Counted from the first letter of the stretch, positions 1 to 7,992 are shown. The stretch is DNA of 39,315 bases from Gemmatimonadota bacterium (GCA_016794805.1 JAEUJI010000251.1:1-39315), one strand, 5' to 3'. Notes: generated by a model from the letters alone, not told the origin. Program-made: numbers and translations.

Positions 1-613
1 GGGGGAACTGGCCCTCGCGACGCCAGGGGGGTGGCGGGCGGTGCTGCGGAATCGGGCCGTGCTGCTCCTCACGCTCAGCTACTTCTGCAGCAACTACCTG
101 TTCTACTTCTTCTTCAACTGGCTGGTCATCTACCTGGTCGAGGAGCGGAAGTTCACCCTCCTCCAGGGGGGATGGTACGCCGCCGCGCCGTGGATGGTCG
201 GCGCCTTCGGCGCGCTGGTGGGCGGCTTCATCTGCGACCGCCTCTCGCGGCGCCGGGGGCTCACCTTCGGCTGCCGCTGGCCGGCGCTGGTGGCCCTGGC
301 GGTGGCGGGGGGACTGATCTTTGCCGTGGCCGGCGCCCGCGACCCGATCACCGCCGTCCTGCTGCTCTCCCTGTGCCTCGGGTTCCAGCAGGCCACCGAT
401 CCAGTCTATTGGGCCGCGACGGTCGCCGTCGCGGGCCGGGACTCGGCAAGCGCCTGCGGCGTGCTCAACACCGCGGGCAACGTGGTGGGCGGCATCGGCG
501 CACTGCTGGTGCCGCTCACGGTCGATGCCTTCGGCTGGCCCGCGGCGCTGGTCACCACGGCGGGGTTCGCCATCGTAGGCGCGGTGCTCTGGCTCTGGGT
601 GGAGGTGGAGTGA
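1..613 (+). CDS. MFS transporter, C-terminal half (5' truncated)
   Basis: The reading frame is open from base 2 to the TGA at 611-613, so the window starts inside the gene. The GTG at 41 falls within the conserved region that precedes transmembrane helix 7 and is probably not the true start. About six hydrophobic segments are visible. A G-x-x-x-D-R-x-S-R-R-R-G motif (FICDRLSRRRG) matches the cytoplasmic loop between helices 8 and 9 of Major Facilitator Superfamily carriers, and the phrase VLNTAGNVVGGIGALLVP fits helix 11. Overall it resembles the anion/sugar-phosphate:cation symporter branch (hexuronate/glucarate-type permeases). The substrate cannot be named from half a protein. It acts in the inner membrane. 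Confidence 0.8.
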   Translation, partial: GELALATPGGWRAVLRNRAVLLLTLSYFCSNYLFYFFFNWLVIYLVEERKFTLLQGGWYAAAPWMVGAFGALVGGFICDRLSRRRGLTFGCRWPALVALAVAGGLIFAVAGARDPITAVLLLSLCLGFQQATDPVYWAATVAVAGRDSASACGVLNTAGNVVGGIGALLVPLTVDAFGWPAALVTTAGFAIVGAVLWLWVEVE

Positions 614-626
614 AGGGGAAGGGGGG

Positions 627-658
627 GACAGGACGGCAGGACGGCAGGACGGCAGGAC
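627..658. repeat. Octamer tandem repeat, unit GGCAGGAC, 4 copies
   Basis: Four head-to-tail 8-bp units fill 627-658 (first copy GACAGGAC, then three exact GGCAGGAC), starting 13 bases after the MFS stop. In the other register the unit reads GACGGCAG, one base different from the GACGGCAT unit of the larger array at 781-844 in the same spacer. It has no coding potential of note. Confidence 0.9.
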
Positions 659-672
659 GCTACTTCAGCGGA

Positions 673-773
673 CGGGCCGCGGTGGGGGCGGAGCGCGCGT
701 CAGTGAGCGGTCGGGAAGATTGCGCCCTCCCCCAGAGAGCGAACTGCAGCGCGCGGAGTCCCCACCGCGCCCG
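673..773. repeat. Inverted repeat in the spacer between the two octamer arrays
   Basis: The left arm at 673-687 (CGGGCCGCGGTGGGG) pairs with the right arm at 760-773 (CCCCACCGCGCCCG) with one bulged C. The 72 bases between the arms show no gene-like frame. With the flanking octamer arrays this accounts for the 313-base spacer 614-926. No clear promoter or terminator was seen in it. Confidence 0.55.
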
Positions 774-780
774 GACGCGG

Positions 781-844
781 CATGACGGCATGACGGCACG
801 ACGGCGTGACGGCATGACGGCATGACGGCATGACGGCATGACGG
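781..844. repeat. Octamer tandem repeat, unit CATGACGG, 8 copies
   Basis: Eight contiguous 8-bp units run from 781 to 844. Six are exact CATGACGG, one is CACGACGG and one is CGTGACGG. The array ends 82 bases before the ATG of the serine hydrolase gene, so it probably lies in its promoter or leader region. An eight-copy perfect-phase octamer array is a likely site of replication slippage and copy-number variation. There are no spacers, so it is not a CRISPR. Confidence 0.95.
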
Positions 845-926
845 ATCGTCCCTACCGCCGGTCGCCGCCGCGAGATACGTTCCCGGCATCCGACCCCGCC
901 ACCACGACTCGCCCAGGACATCCCTC

Positions 927-2384
927 ATGCGGACCCGCGCTCCGTTCGGCCTGCTCCTCTGCCTGCTTCCCGTCAGTTCCATGGCGGCCCAGCAGGCGCC
1001 GACGCCGGAATGGCTCGCGGCCACCGTGGACTCGGTGGCGGAGCGGTACCAGCACGAGGGACGCGTGGCGGGGCTCTCGGTGGCGGTGCTGCACGACGGC
1101 CGGCTGCTCCTGGCCCGGGGCTACGGCGTCGCCGACCTCGCCACCGGCCTCCCGGCCACGGACACCACGCTCTTCGCCATCGGCTCGGTGACCAAGCAGT
1201 TCGCCACCGTGGCCGCGCTGCTGCTCCAGGAAGAGGGCAAGCTCTCGCTGAATGACAGGGTCTCGAAGTGGTACCCCACCCTGACCCGCGCGAACGACAT
1301 CACCCTGCGGGACCTGGTGGGCCACCTCTCCGGCTACCCCGACTACTACCCGCTCGACTTCGTGGACCGCCGCATGGCCGCGGCCACCCCGACCGAGACC
1401 ATCATCCGCCGCTACGCCACGGGCGCGCTGGACTTCGAACCCCGTACCCGCTGGTCCTACAGCAACACCGGCTACCTGATCCTGGGCCGGATCCTGGAGC
1501 GGGTGTCCGGCGTGCCGTTCGGCCAGTTCCTCGAGCGGCGCATCTTCCGACCCCTCGGGATGCGCCACACCCGCTACGAGCCCGATCCGGCGGCGCGGGG
1601 CGTCGCCCGAGGGTACAACACCTGGGCCCTCGGCCCGCTGCAGCCGGCCACGCCCGAGGGCGGCGGCTGGACCGGCGCGGCGGGCGGCATCTACTCCACC
1701 GCCGGCGACCTCGCCCGGTGGGACCTGGCCCTCATGGCCGGCAAGGTGGTCAAGCCGGCCAGCTGGAAATTCCTCACCACGTCCCAGCGGCTCGCGAGCG
1801 GCAAGGGCACCGGGTACAGCGGCGGCCTCAGCGTGGGACAGCAGAACGGCTGGCTGCTGCTCTCCCACGGAGGCGCGGTCAGCGGCTTCATCGCCGGCAA
1901 CAGCATGGTGCCGGGCAGCCGCTCCGCGGTCATCGTGCTGGCGAGCGCGGAGGATGGCGGCGCGAGCAGCGGCATCACCCGCGCGGCCTTCCGGCTCTTC
2001 TTCGAGCGACCCGCCCCCGCCGACCTGGCGGTGGCGCCGGACTCGGGGGCCGGGGATGAAGAGCTCACCCCACCGACCATCAGCGGCCCCGATGCCGTCA
2101 CCGCCGCGAAGACACTGTTCCGGGCCCTGCAGGCCGGGACGGTGGACCGGAGCACCCTCGCCGCGGAGTACAGCCACTTCCTCTCCGCGGAGAAAGTGGC
2201 GGACGCCGCCACCCGCCTTGGCCCGCTGGGAGAACCCACGGCGGTCGAGCTCCGCGGCCAGAGCGAGCGGGGCGGCATGGAGGTCTCGCTGGTGCTCTTC
2301 CGGTTCGAGGGGCTCGCGGTACGCGCCCTCATGTACCGGGCTCCCGACGGGAAGATCGAGGAGTTCCTGCTGGGGGCCCAGTAA
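927..2384 (+). CDS. Secreted serine hydrolase, class C beta-lactamase-like
   Basis: A 485-residue protein with a signal peptide (about residues 1-21, hydrophobic core FGLLLCLLPVSS, AQQ cleavage region). The catalytic triad motifs of the beta-lactamase/penicillin-binding-protein C family are present: S87-V-T-K90 (nucleophile and base), Y178-S-N180, and H314-G-G316 in place of KTG. The hydrolase domain covers roughly 27-345. A C-terminal extension of about 120 residues follows, as in many family members of unknown substrate. It probably acts in the periplasm as an esterase, peptidase or beta-lactam hydrolase; sequence alone does not decide. The ATG at 927 is preceded by a pyrimidine-rich stretch and no clear Shine-Dalgarno. 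It leads a run of three genes and is followed after 14 bases by a HAD phosphatase. Confidence 0.9.
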   Translation: MRTRAPFGLLLCLLPVSSMAAQQAPTPEWLAATVDSVAERYQHEGRVAGLSVAVLHDGRLLLARGYGVADLATGLPATDTTLFAIGSVTKQFATVAALLLQEEGKLSLNDRVSKWYPTLTRANDITLRDLVGHLSGYPDYYPLDFVDRRMAAATPTETIIRRYATGALDFEPRTRWSYSNTGYLILGRILERVSGVPFGQFLERRIFRPLGMRHTRYEPDPAARGVARGYNTWALGPLQPATPEGGGWTGAAGGIYSTAGDLARWDLALMAGKVVKPASWKFLTTSQRLASGKGTGYSGGLSVGQQNGWLLLSHGGAVSGFIAGNSMVPGSRSAVIVLASAEDGGASSGITRAAFRLFFERPAPADLAVAPDSGAGDEELTPPTISGPDAVTAAKTLFRALQAGTVDRSTLAAEYSHFLSAEKVADAATRLGPLGEPTAVELRGQSERGGMEVSLVLFRFEGLAVRALMYRAPDGKIEEFLLGAQ

Positions 2385-2398
2385 TCCGCCTGGGCGCC

Positions 2399-3007
2399 GT
2401 GGTCTTCGACATGGACGGCGTGCTCTGCCGCTACCGGCTCGACGCGCGGCTCGAGTATCTCTCGCGGCTCTCCGGACGGGGAGCCGCGGAGATCCGGACG
2501 GCGATCTGGGATTCGGGGTTCGAGGGCAAGGCGGACGCCGGTGAGCTGAGCGCCGAGGCATACCTGGCCGGCTTCGGGGAGCGGCTGGGGATGCCGCTCA
2601 CCCGGGAGCAGTGGGTGGCGGCGCGACGCGCCGCGATGTCCCCCGACCCCGCCATGCTCGCGCTGGTGCGGCGGCTGGGGGCGCGGCTGCCGGTGGCCCT
2701 GCTCACCAACAACGGCTTCCTGCTGCGGGAGACCCTGCCGGAGCTGGCCCCGGAGCTGCCGCCACTCTTTGGCGACCGGCTCTTTGTCGCCGCCGAGCTG
2801 GGGGCGCGGAAGCCGGAGGTGGCGGCGTACGGCCGCGTGGCAGCGCGGCTGGCGCTCCCCCCGGGCGCGTTGCTCATGGTGGACGACAACGCGGCCAACG
2901 CGGCGGGCGCGGTGGCGGCCGGCTGGCAGGGGCACCAGTTCACGGGAATCGAAGGTCTGCTCGCGCGACTGGCGGCGCTGGGCATCACGATGGGAGGAGA
3001 TCCATGA
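2399..3007 (+). CDS. HAD-superfamily (subfamily IA) phosphatase
   Basis: A haloacid-dehalogenase-like hydrolase of about 202 residues. Motif I is D4-M-D6-G at the very N-terminus (D4 the nucleophile). The helical cap covers about 15-80. Motif II is T103 in LLTNNG, motif III K138 in GARKPE, and motif IV D162-D163 in MVDDN. All catalytic residues are present, so an active Mg-dependent phosphatase is expected; the substrate is unknown, with sugar-phosphatase or FMN-phosphatase-like types closest by appearance. The start is taken as GTG at 2399. It places motif I unusually close to the start, and the upstream in-frame codons (IRLGAV) look homologous to family N-termini, but no ATG or GTG lies there. 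The stop overlaps the next ATG in an ATGA. Confidence 0.85.
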   Translation: MVFDMDGVLCRYRLDARLEYLSRLSGRGAAEIRTAIWDSGFEGKADAGELSAEAYLAGFGERLGMPLTREQWVAARRAAMSPDPAMLALVRRLGARLPVALLTNNGFLLRETLPELAPELPPLFGDRLFVAAELGARKPEVAAYGRVAARLALPPGALLMVDDNAANAAGAVAAGWQGHQFTGIEGLLARLAALGITMGGDP

Positions 3008-3903
3008 CGACGCGACGCGACTTCCTTCATACCAGCCTCGGCGCGGCAGGGATGTGCCTCCCCGGCAATCGCCCAATCGCCGAATCGCCCAATCGCCTTG
3101 CCGCCCAATCGCCCGATCGCCTTCTCGCCCGCGCGCCCACTCGCCTCAAGCAGTCCGTCTGTCGCTGGCCCTTCGGCAGCATGCCCGACGCCGAGTTCTT
3201 CCCCATGGTCGCGCGGCTCGGCTTCGGCGCGGTGGACCTGCTCACCGAGAAGCAGTGGCCGATCGCGCGGGACCACGGGCTGCTCTGCTCGATGGGCACC
3301 CCCACCGAGCGGCGGGACTTCATCCGCACCGGCCTCAACGACCGGGCCCATCACCCGCTGCTGCTCGGTGAGCTTGAGCGCGCCATCACCACCGCGCGCT
3401 CGTTCGGCGTGCCCAACGTGATCGCGATGATCGGCAACCGGGACGGCCGCGACGAGGAGGCGGGGCTCGACGCCTGCGTCGAGGGACTCGACCGGGTGAA
3501 GGGGCTGGCCGAATCCGAGGGGGTGACGATCTGCCTGGAGCTGCTGAACAGCCGGGTGGACCATCACGACTTCATGGGCGACCGGATGCGCTTCGGGCTC
3601 CGGCTCATGCACGCGGTGAACAGCCCGCGGGTGCGGCTGCTGTACGACATCTACCACATGCAGATCATGGAAGGCGACGTGATCCGCACCATCCGCGAGC
3701 AGGGCCACTGGATCGGGCATTATCACACGGCGGGGAACCCCGGCCGCAATGAGCTCGATCCCACCCAGGAACTGAACTACGGCGCGATCGCGGCCGCCAT
3801 CGCCGCGACCGGCTTCGGCGGCTGGATCGCGCACGAGTTCATTCCGACACGGGCGCCGGAGGATGGGCTGCGGGATGCCCAGCGGATCTGCGGGGGAGGG
3901 TAG
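3004..3903 (+). CDS. Tat-exported hydroxypyruvate isomerase-like TIM-barrel protein
   Basis: A 299-residue protein starting at an ATG that overlaps the preceding stop (ATGA), with a good Shine-Dalgarno (GGGAGGA, 2992-2998). The N-terminus TTRRDFLHTSLGAAG is a twin-arginine signal. Residues 22-48 are a Pro/Arg/Ser-rich linker encoded by degenerate repeats. The rest is a xylose-isomerase-like TIM barrel closest to hydroxypyruvate isomerases (Hyi family). Metal and catalytic residues can be proposed at E179 (CLELLNSR), D215 and H218 (LYDIYHMQ), H241 and E278 (AHEFIP). Known family members interconvert hydroxypyruvate and tartronate semialdehyde in the cytoplasm; export suggests another keto-sugar or inositol-type substrate. 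The gene ends a three-gene run and meets a convergent neighbour across a terminator hairpin. Confidence 0.82.
   Translation: MTTRRDFLHTSLGAAGMCLPGNRPIAESPNRLAAQSPDRLLARAPTRLKQSVCRWPFGSMPDAEFFPMVARLGFGAVDLLTEKQWPIARDHGLLCSMGTPTERRDFIRTGLNDRAHHPLLLGELERAITTARSFGVPNVIAMIGNRDGRDEEAGLDACVEGLDRVKGLAESEGVTICLELLNSRVDHHDFMGDRMRFGLRLMHAVNSPRVRLLYDIYHMQIMEGDVIRTIREQGHWIGHYHTAGNPGRNELDPTQELNYGAIAAAIAATGFGGWIAHEFIPTRAPEDGLRDAQRICGGG
3065..3146. repeat. In-gene degenerate tandem repeat (AATCGCC-type unit)
   Basis: The stretch consists of 8-9 bp variations on AATCGCCC, such as AATCGCCCAATCGCCGAATC. It is inserted in frame immediately after the Tat signal of the isomerase-like gene, where it codes for residues of the pattern NRPIAESPNRLAAQSPDR. 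Homologous enzymes do not need this segment. I saw no inverted partner arm nearby. Confidence 0.8.
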
Positions 3904-3929
3904 CGCCATCCACGGGCTCGGGGCAGATC

Positions 3930-3997
3930 AACCGCCAAGACCACCAAGACCGCCAAGGGCTCCAGCAGACTTCGCGGTCTTTGCGGTCTTGGCGGTT
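3930..3997. terminator. Bidirectional terminator-like hairpin with tandem-repeat arms
   Basis: The left arm 3930-3957 and right arm 3970-3997 pair at 25 of 28 positions across a 12-base loop. Each arm is itself a tandem repeat of a 9-10 bp unit (ACCGCCAAG on the left, CTTGGCGGT on the right). On the + strand it is followed by TTTCTTGTTTTTG. It lies between the stop codons of two convergent genes (3903 and 4032), as expected for a shared terminator. Confidence 0.75.
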
Positions 3998-4031
3998 TCT
4001 TGTTTTTGTCGTCCTGCTATGGAGCAGGGCC

Positions 4032-5987
4032 CTAGCGCTCCACCGCGTACGCCACCACATAATCCCCGAACGCCGAGCCGAGCCGGCCATGGCCGCCGGC
4101 GGCGATCACGACGTACTGCCTGCCGTTCACTTCATAGGTCATTGGCGTGGCGTTGCCCCCGGCGGGCAGGGTGGCATGCCAGAGTTCACGACCGGTTTCC
4201 ACGTCGAGGGCATGGAGCTCGCTCTCCATCCCCGCGGCAATGAACACCACGCCCCCCGCCGTCACGATCGGCCCACCAAGATTGGGAGAGCCCCACTGCG
4301 CGGACGCCGGCGCGTCCGTGAGCGACGGGATGCGGCCGAGGGGACGCTGCCAGACCAGGTCGCCGGTCCGGAGGCTCACGGCGGCAATCATCCCCCAGGG
4401 GGGCGCACTGCAGGGGAGGCCACGCGGGCTCGCCATCATGGCACGGGTCATCTCGTACGGCGTGCCCTCGTGGTTGTCCGGTTCCTCTCCCGGGGCGCGG
4501 CGGCGGAGCCGCACCCACATCGGCAGCCGCATGTAGTTGGTGATGATCAGGTCCCGCTCCCGGTCCCAGGCGACGCCGCCCCAGTTCATCCCGCCCGCGA
4601 ACCCGGGGTACATGATCGTGCCCTGCACGGAGGGCGGGGTGAAGATCGGACCGCTCCGCATCTGGTCGAACAGCGCCAGGCAGGCGTCCCGTTCGCCGTC
4701 GTCCATCCCCCACACGGAATCGCGCACCAGCCCCGACGGATGCAGCGGCGCCGGGCGCAGCGGGAAGGGCTGGGTAGCGGCGGCGCGCTCGCCGGGCACA
4801 TCGCTGGCGGGGACGGGGCGTTCCTCGACCGGGAAGAGCGGCGTGCCCGTCCGGCGATCGAGCAGGAAGAGATGCCCCATCTTGGTGGCGACCGCGACGG
4901 CGGGCACCTGTTCCCCGCCCCGCGGCACCGTGACCAGCGACGGCTGGGAAGCGACGTCATAGTCCCAGAGGTCGTGATGCACCACCTGGAAGTGCCAGCG
5001 GACGGTGCCGGTCGCGGCCTCGAGCGCCACCACGGAGTTGGCGTAGCGGTTGTCCCCGGGGCGCAGCCCGCCGAAGAAGTCGGGCGCGGCGGAGCCGGTC
5101 GGGACGAAGACCAGCCCGAGTTCAGCGTCCACGGAGAGCGGCGCCCAGGCGTTGCCGCCGCCAGTGATCCGGGCGGCGGTGCTGTCCCAGCTGCGGTACT
5201 CGGGATCGGACGGGTCGCGGGGCACGGGGTCGAAGCTCCACCGCTGCCGGCCGCTCCGCGCATCGAAGCCGCGCACGATGCCGCGCTCCAGCTCCACCCG
5301 CCGGTTGTCGCCGATCGAGCTGCCCACCACCACGACATCGCCGATCACCGCGGGCGGCGAGGTCATGCCGTACTGTCCGGCCTGGACCTCCCCCACGCCG
5401 CGGTCGAGCCGCACGGTGCCGCTGTCCCCGAAGTCGCGGCATGCCCCACCCCGCGCCGCGTCCAGCGCGATCAGCCGCGCGTCCACTGTCCCGAAAAAGA
5501 TCCGGGAGCCGCAGGTCCCGCCCGCCCCGCCGTCCCAGTACGCCACCCCGCGACTGATGAACCCCTCCGCGCGCTCCTGTTCCACATCAATGTGCGGATC
5601 GTGACGCCACAGCTCCCGGCCGCTCGCGGGATCGAGGGCGATCACCCGGTTCAGGGGGGTGCTCAGGTAGAGCCTGCCGCCGGCCAGGATCGGCGTCGTC
5701 TCGAACTTGCTCGGCTCCGAGTGACAGCGGCCACAGCCCTCCTGCGGCCCCTCGGCGCCGTCGTCGTGGGTGGCGTCCCCGGTGCGGTAGGTCCAGGCCG
5801 GCGCCAGGGTCGCGACGTTTCCCCGGTGGATCTGGGCCAGTGGGGAGTAGCGGCTGCCACCGGGATCGCCGCCGTAGGCGGGCCAGCCGCTCGCGGGTGC
5901 GGCCTCGCGCGGCTGGGCGGCGCCGCAGGCGGTCAACAACCAGAGCTGGAGATACGGCAGGCCGCGGCGAAGGGACGAACGCAGCAT
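4032..5987 (-). CDS. Lipoprotein PQQ-dependent dehydrogenase with embedded CxxCH
   Basis: A 651-residue quinoprotein dehydrogenase of the membrane glucose dehydrogenase-like family, built as an eight-bladed propeller with repeated Trp-docking-type strands such as RVIALDPASGRELW and LHALDVETGRELW. The N-terminus ends its hydrophobic part with LLTAC, a lipobox, so C21 is probably lipidated and the protein anchored facing the periplasm, without the five N-terminal membrane helices of E. coli Gcd. Residues 85-89 are CGRCH, a possible covalent heme c site in a loop between the first and second strands. The family oxidises sugars or alcohols with PQQ and passes electrons to quinone or cytochrome. 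No PQQ biosynthesis genes are in the window. It appears monocistronic, and stops 35 bases from the hairpin shared with the convergent gene. Confidence 0.85.
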   Translation of the reverse strand: MLRSSLRRGLPYLQLWLLTACGAAQPREAAPASGWPAYGGDPGGSRYSPLAQIHRGNVATLAPAWTYRTGDATHDDGAEGPQEGCGRCHSEPSKFETTPILAGGRLYLSTPLNRVIALDPASGRELWRHDPHIDVEQERAEGFISRGVAYWDGGAGGTCGSRIFFGTVDARLIALDAARGGACRDFGDSGTVRLDRGVGEVQAGQYGMTSPPAVIGDVVVVGSSIGDNRRVELERGIVRGFDARSGRQRWSFDPVPRDPSDPEYRSWDSTAARITGGGNAWAPLSVDAELGLVFVPTGSAAPDFFGGLRPGDNRYANSVVALEAATGTVRWHFQVVHHDLWDYDVASQPSLVTVPRGGEQVPAVAVATKMGHLFLLDRRTGTPLFPVEERPVPASDVPGERAAATQPFPLRPAPLHPSGLVRDSVWGMDDGERDACLALFDQMRSGPIFTPPSVQGTIMYPGFAGGMNWGGVAWDRERDLIITNYMRLPMWVRLRRRAPGEEPDNHEGTPYEMTRAMMASPRGLPCSAPPWGMIAAVSLRTGDLVWQRPLGRIPSLTDAPASAQWGSPNLGGPIVTAGGVVFIAAGMESELHALDVETGRELWHATLPAGGNATPMTYEVNGRQYVVIAAGGHGRLGSAFGDYVVAYAVER

Positions 5988-6089
5988 CGGGGATCACTCC
6001 GTGAAGGGACGGCGTCACCATAACCGCGGCGTGGCCCCAGGCCACCATGGCCCGGGACCAGCGGGACCGGGGGCGGGACCGGCGGGATT

Positions 6090-6860
6090 CTAGGGCCCGT
6101 CTCCCAGCGTGAGCGGGAGCGCGTCGCGGAAGCGGCGGCTCAGCGTGAGCCGCTCGCCGCTCTCGAGCACCACCCGCTGATCGCCATGGGACCATGGCTC
6201 GAGGTACTTCACCCGCCGCAGGTTGACGATTGCCGTCCGGTGGATCCGGGCAAAGCGCGCCGGGTCGAGCCGGGGGAGGAGGTCCTTCATGGTGGCGCGC
6301 AGCAGATGGGTGCCGCTCCGCGCATGCAGCTTCACGTAGTTCCCCGCCGCCTCGATCCAGTCCACCTCGTCAGCGCTCACGAAGCGGGAGCGCTCCCGCT
6401 CCCGCACCAGGAACCGCTCCACCCGCGGGCGGCCGGGCGCCGCGGCCTCGAGGGCCCGGGCCAGCCGCTCGGCGAGGGCCGCGCCGTCACCCCGGCGGAG
6501 TTCTGTCCGGGCGCGTTCCACCGCCTGGTCGAACCGGTCGGGGGCGATGGGCTTGAGCAGGTAGTCCACCGCGCCGACCTCGAACGCCTGCACCGCGTAG
6601 TGATCGTAGGCCGTCGCAAAGATCACGTACGGCGTGGCCGGACCCTCCAGCGCCGCGAGCACCTCGAAGCCGTCGAGCTCCGGCATCTGGATGTCGAGCA
6701 GCAGCAGCGCGGGGCGCACCCGCTCGATCACGGCGATCGCCTCGAGTCCGTCCGCCGCCTCGCCCGCCAGCTCCAGATCCGGGTGCCGGCCGAGGAAGCC
6801 GCGCAGCTTCTCCCGCGCCAGCGGCTCGTCGTCCACGATGACGGTGCGGATGCCGCTCAT
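6090..6860 (-). CDS. LytTR-family response regulator
   Basis: A 256-residue two-domain regulator. Residues 1-120 form a CheY-like receiver with acidic pocket D10-D11, phospho-acceptor D56 (LLLLDIQMP), T84 in the FATAYD motif and K103 in LLKPI. Residues about 150-250 form a LytTR DNA-binding domain (DEVDWIEAAGNYVKLH, then FARIHRTAIVNLRRV), which binds DNA by beta strands rather than a helix-turn-helix. The ATG overlaps the stop of the upstream histidine kinase gene in an ATGA, so the two are co-translated and surely form one two-component system. The target genes are not known; the kinase promoter and the divergent gene at 8163 are natural candidates because a palindrome lies between them. Confidence 0.95.
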   Translation of the reverse strand: MSGIRTVIVDDEPLAREKLRGFLGRHPDLELAGEAADGLEAIAVIERVRPALLLLDIQMPELDGFEVLAALEGPATPYVIFATAYDHYAVQAFEVGAVDYLLKPIAPDRFDQAVERARTELRRGDGAALAERLARALEAAAPGRPRVERFLVRERERSRFVSADEVDWIEAAGNYVKLHARSGTHLLRATMKDLLPRLDPARFARIHRTAIVNLRRVKYLEPWSHGDQRVVLESGERLTLSRRFRDALPLTLGDGP

Positions 6861-7966
6861 GCCGGGGCGCCCTTCGGTGTGGGTCCGGCGGCGCGCGCCG
6901 GCAGTTCGAGAATCACCCGCAGCCCTCCCTCGGGACGGTTCTCGAGCGTCACCCGGCCCTCCCCGTCATAGAGCGCGGCGAGCCGCTCGCGGGTATTGGA
7001 CAGGCCCACGCCGCCACCCTCCAGCGCCGCCGCGTCCGGCAGCCCCGGTCCGTCGTCGGCCACGGAAAGTCGCAGCCGTCCGTCGCGGACCTCCGCGCCG
7101 ATGATCACGGTGGCTGGTCCGGCCCGCTGCGCGGCGCCGTGCTTGAGGGCGTTCTCCACCAGGGGCTGCAGCACCAGCCGTGGCACCCGGCAGGGAAGTG
7201 CGGCCGCGGCGATCTCCCGCCGGATGGTGAGGCGATCCCCGAAGCGGATCTGCATCAGGTCGAGGTACCAGCCGAGCCACTCGAGCTCCGCCGCCAGCGA
7301 CACCTCCGGCTCGGGGGTGCGCTGGAAGGTGAGGCGAAGCAGGTCGGACAGCTTGCCCAGCATCCGGTCCGCCTCGGCCGGATCCCGGTACATGAGGGAC
7401 GAGATCCCGTTCAGCGTATTGAACAGGAAGTGGGGCTGGAGTTGCGCCTCCAGGCGTTCCAGCCGCACCCGCCCCAGCTCGGCCTCGAGCTGGGCGGCGC
7501 GGAGTTCTTGCTCCCGCCGGGCGCGGTACCATTCCCAGCCATGCAACCCGAGCACCGCCAGGGCGATGTTCGGCAGTTGCAGCGCCAGTTCCATCGGGTA
7601 GCGGAAGCCCATGATCCCGTAATCGTAGGGTCCGAGCCCCGCCAGCGGCGTGATGATGGTCCGCGTGGCCCACATGAACGAGGTGGCCAAGGCGCCGAGC
7701 AGGATGGCGGCGAGGAGATAGAGCGGAAGGCGCCGGCCCCAGCTCTCCCGGGTGAACGGTGCCCGACGGACCAGCGGGACCAGGGCCAGGAATACCAGCG
7801 CGCCGCCAAAGGCGCCGGTAAGTTCCTCGATCAGGCGCACCCCGGCCGTGCCGGTCTCCTGGCGAGCCAGGTCGTCGAGCCAGAAATGCAGGAACTTGGA
7901 GAGGCCGAGCAGGGTGAATACCCCGAACACCCCGAGCGGCAGCTTCCAGCCGATGCGGCGAGCCAT
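6857..7966 (-). CDS. LytS/YehU-type sensor histidine kinase
   Basis: A 369-residue membrane kinase. Four hydrophobic segments lie in the first 145 residues (about 9-30, 48-67, 80-100 and 124-142). A short coiled linker follows (about 148-175), then the His_kinase (PF06580) signature LQPHFLFNTLN with phosphorylated H179. The ATPase part has the N box LVENALKHG, the G1 box DDGPGLP and the G2 box GVGLSNTRERL, all intact. The ATG at 7966 is chosen because the hydrophobic N-terminus starts directly after it and the frame upstream is Pro/Arg-rich with no family likeness. No extracytoplasmic sensor domain is evident, so the signal may be sensed in the membrane. It is coupled by an ATGA overlap to its regulator. 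Confidence 0.94.
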   Translation of the reverse strand: MARRIGWKLPLGVFGVFTLLGLSKFLHFWLDDLARQETGTAGVRLIEELTGAFGGALVFLALVPLVRRAPFTRESWGRRLPLYLLAAILLGALATSFMWATRTIITPLAGLGPYDYGIMGFRYPMELALQLPNIALAVLGLHGWEWYRARREQELRAAQLEAELGRVRLERLEAQLQPHFLFNTLNGISSLMYRDPAEADRMLGKLSDLLRLTFQRTPEPEVSLAAELEWLGWYLDLMQIRFGDRLTIRREIAAAALPCRVPRLVLQPLVENALKHGAAQRAGPATVIIGAEVRDGRLRLSVADDGPGLPDAAALEGGGVGLSNTRERLAALYDGEGRVTLENRPEGGLRVILELPARAAGPTPKGAPA

Positions 7967-7992
7967 GGCCGGAATGTGGGGCGGGGAGGGGG

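Noticed and set aside
781-844. CRISPR array
   Set aside because: The 8-bp units are contiguous with no spacers and no cas genes are near.
852-2561. Minus-strand open frame opposite the first serine hydrolase
   Set aside because: It has Arg/Pro/Gly-rich composition, no motif and spans several unrelated + strand features.
4745-5987. tRNA or riboswitch search in this and other spacers
   Set aside because: No cloverleaf, CCA end or known aptamer consensus was recognised by eye anywhere in the window; a covariance-model scan was not possible here.
3982-6023. Long + strand open frame opposite the PQQ dehydrogenase
   Set aside because: It has no domain likeness and is Arg/Pro/Gly/His-rich; it is a by-product of GC-rich third positions of the minus-strand gene, which has full PQQ-family motifs.
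6050-6090. GGGACC-rich stretch as another member of the tandem-repeat family
   Set aside because: The units are irregular and few, and the stretch could be chance in GC-rich spacer DNA.
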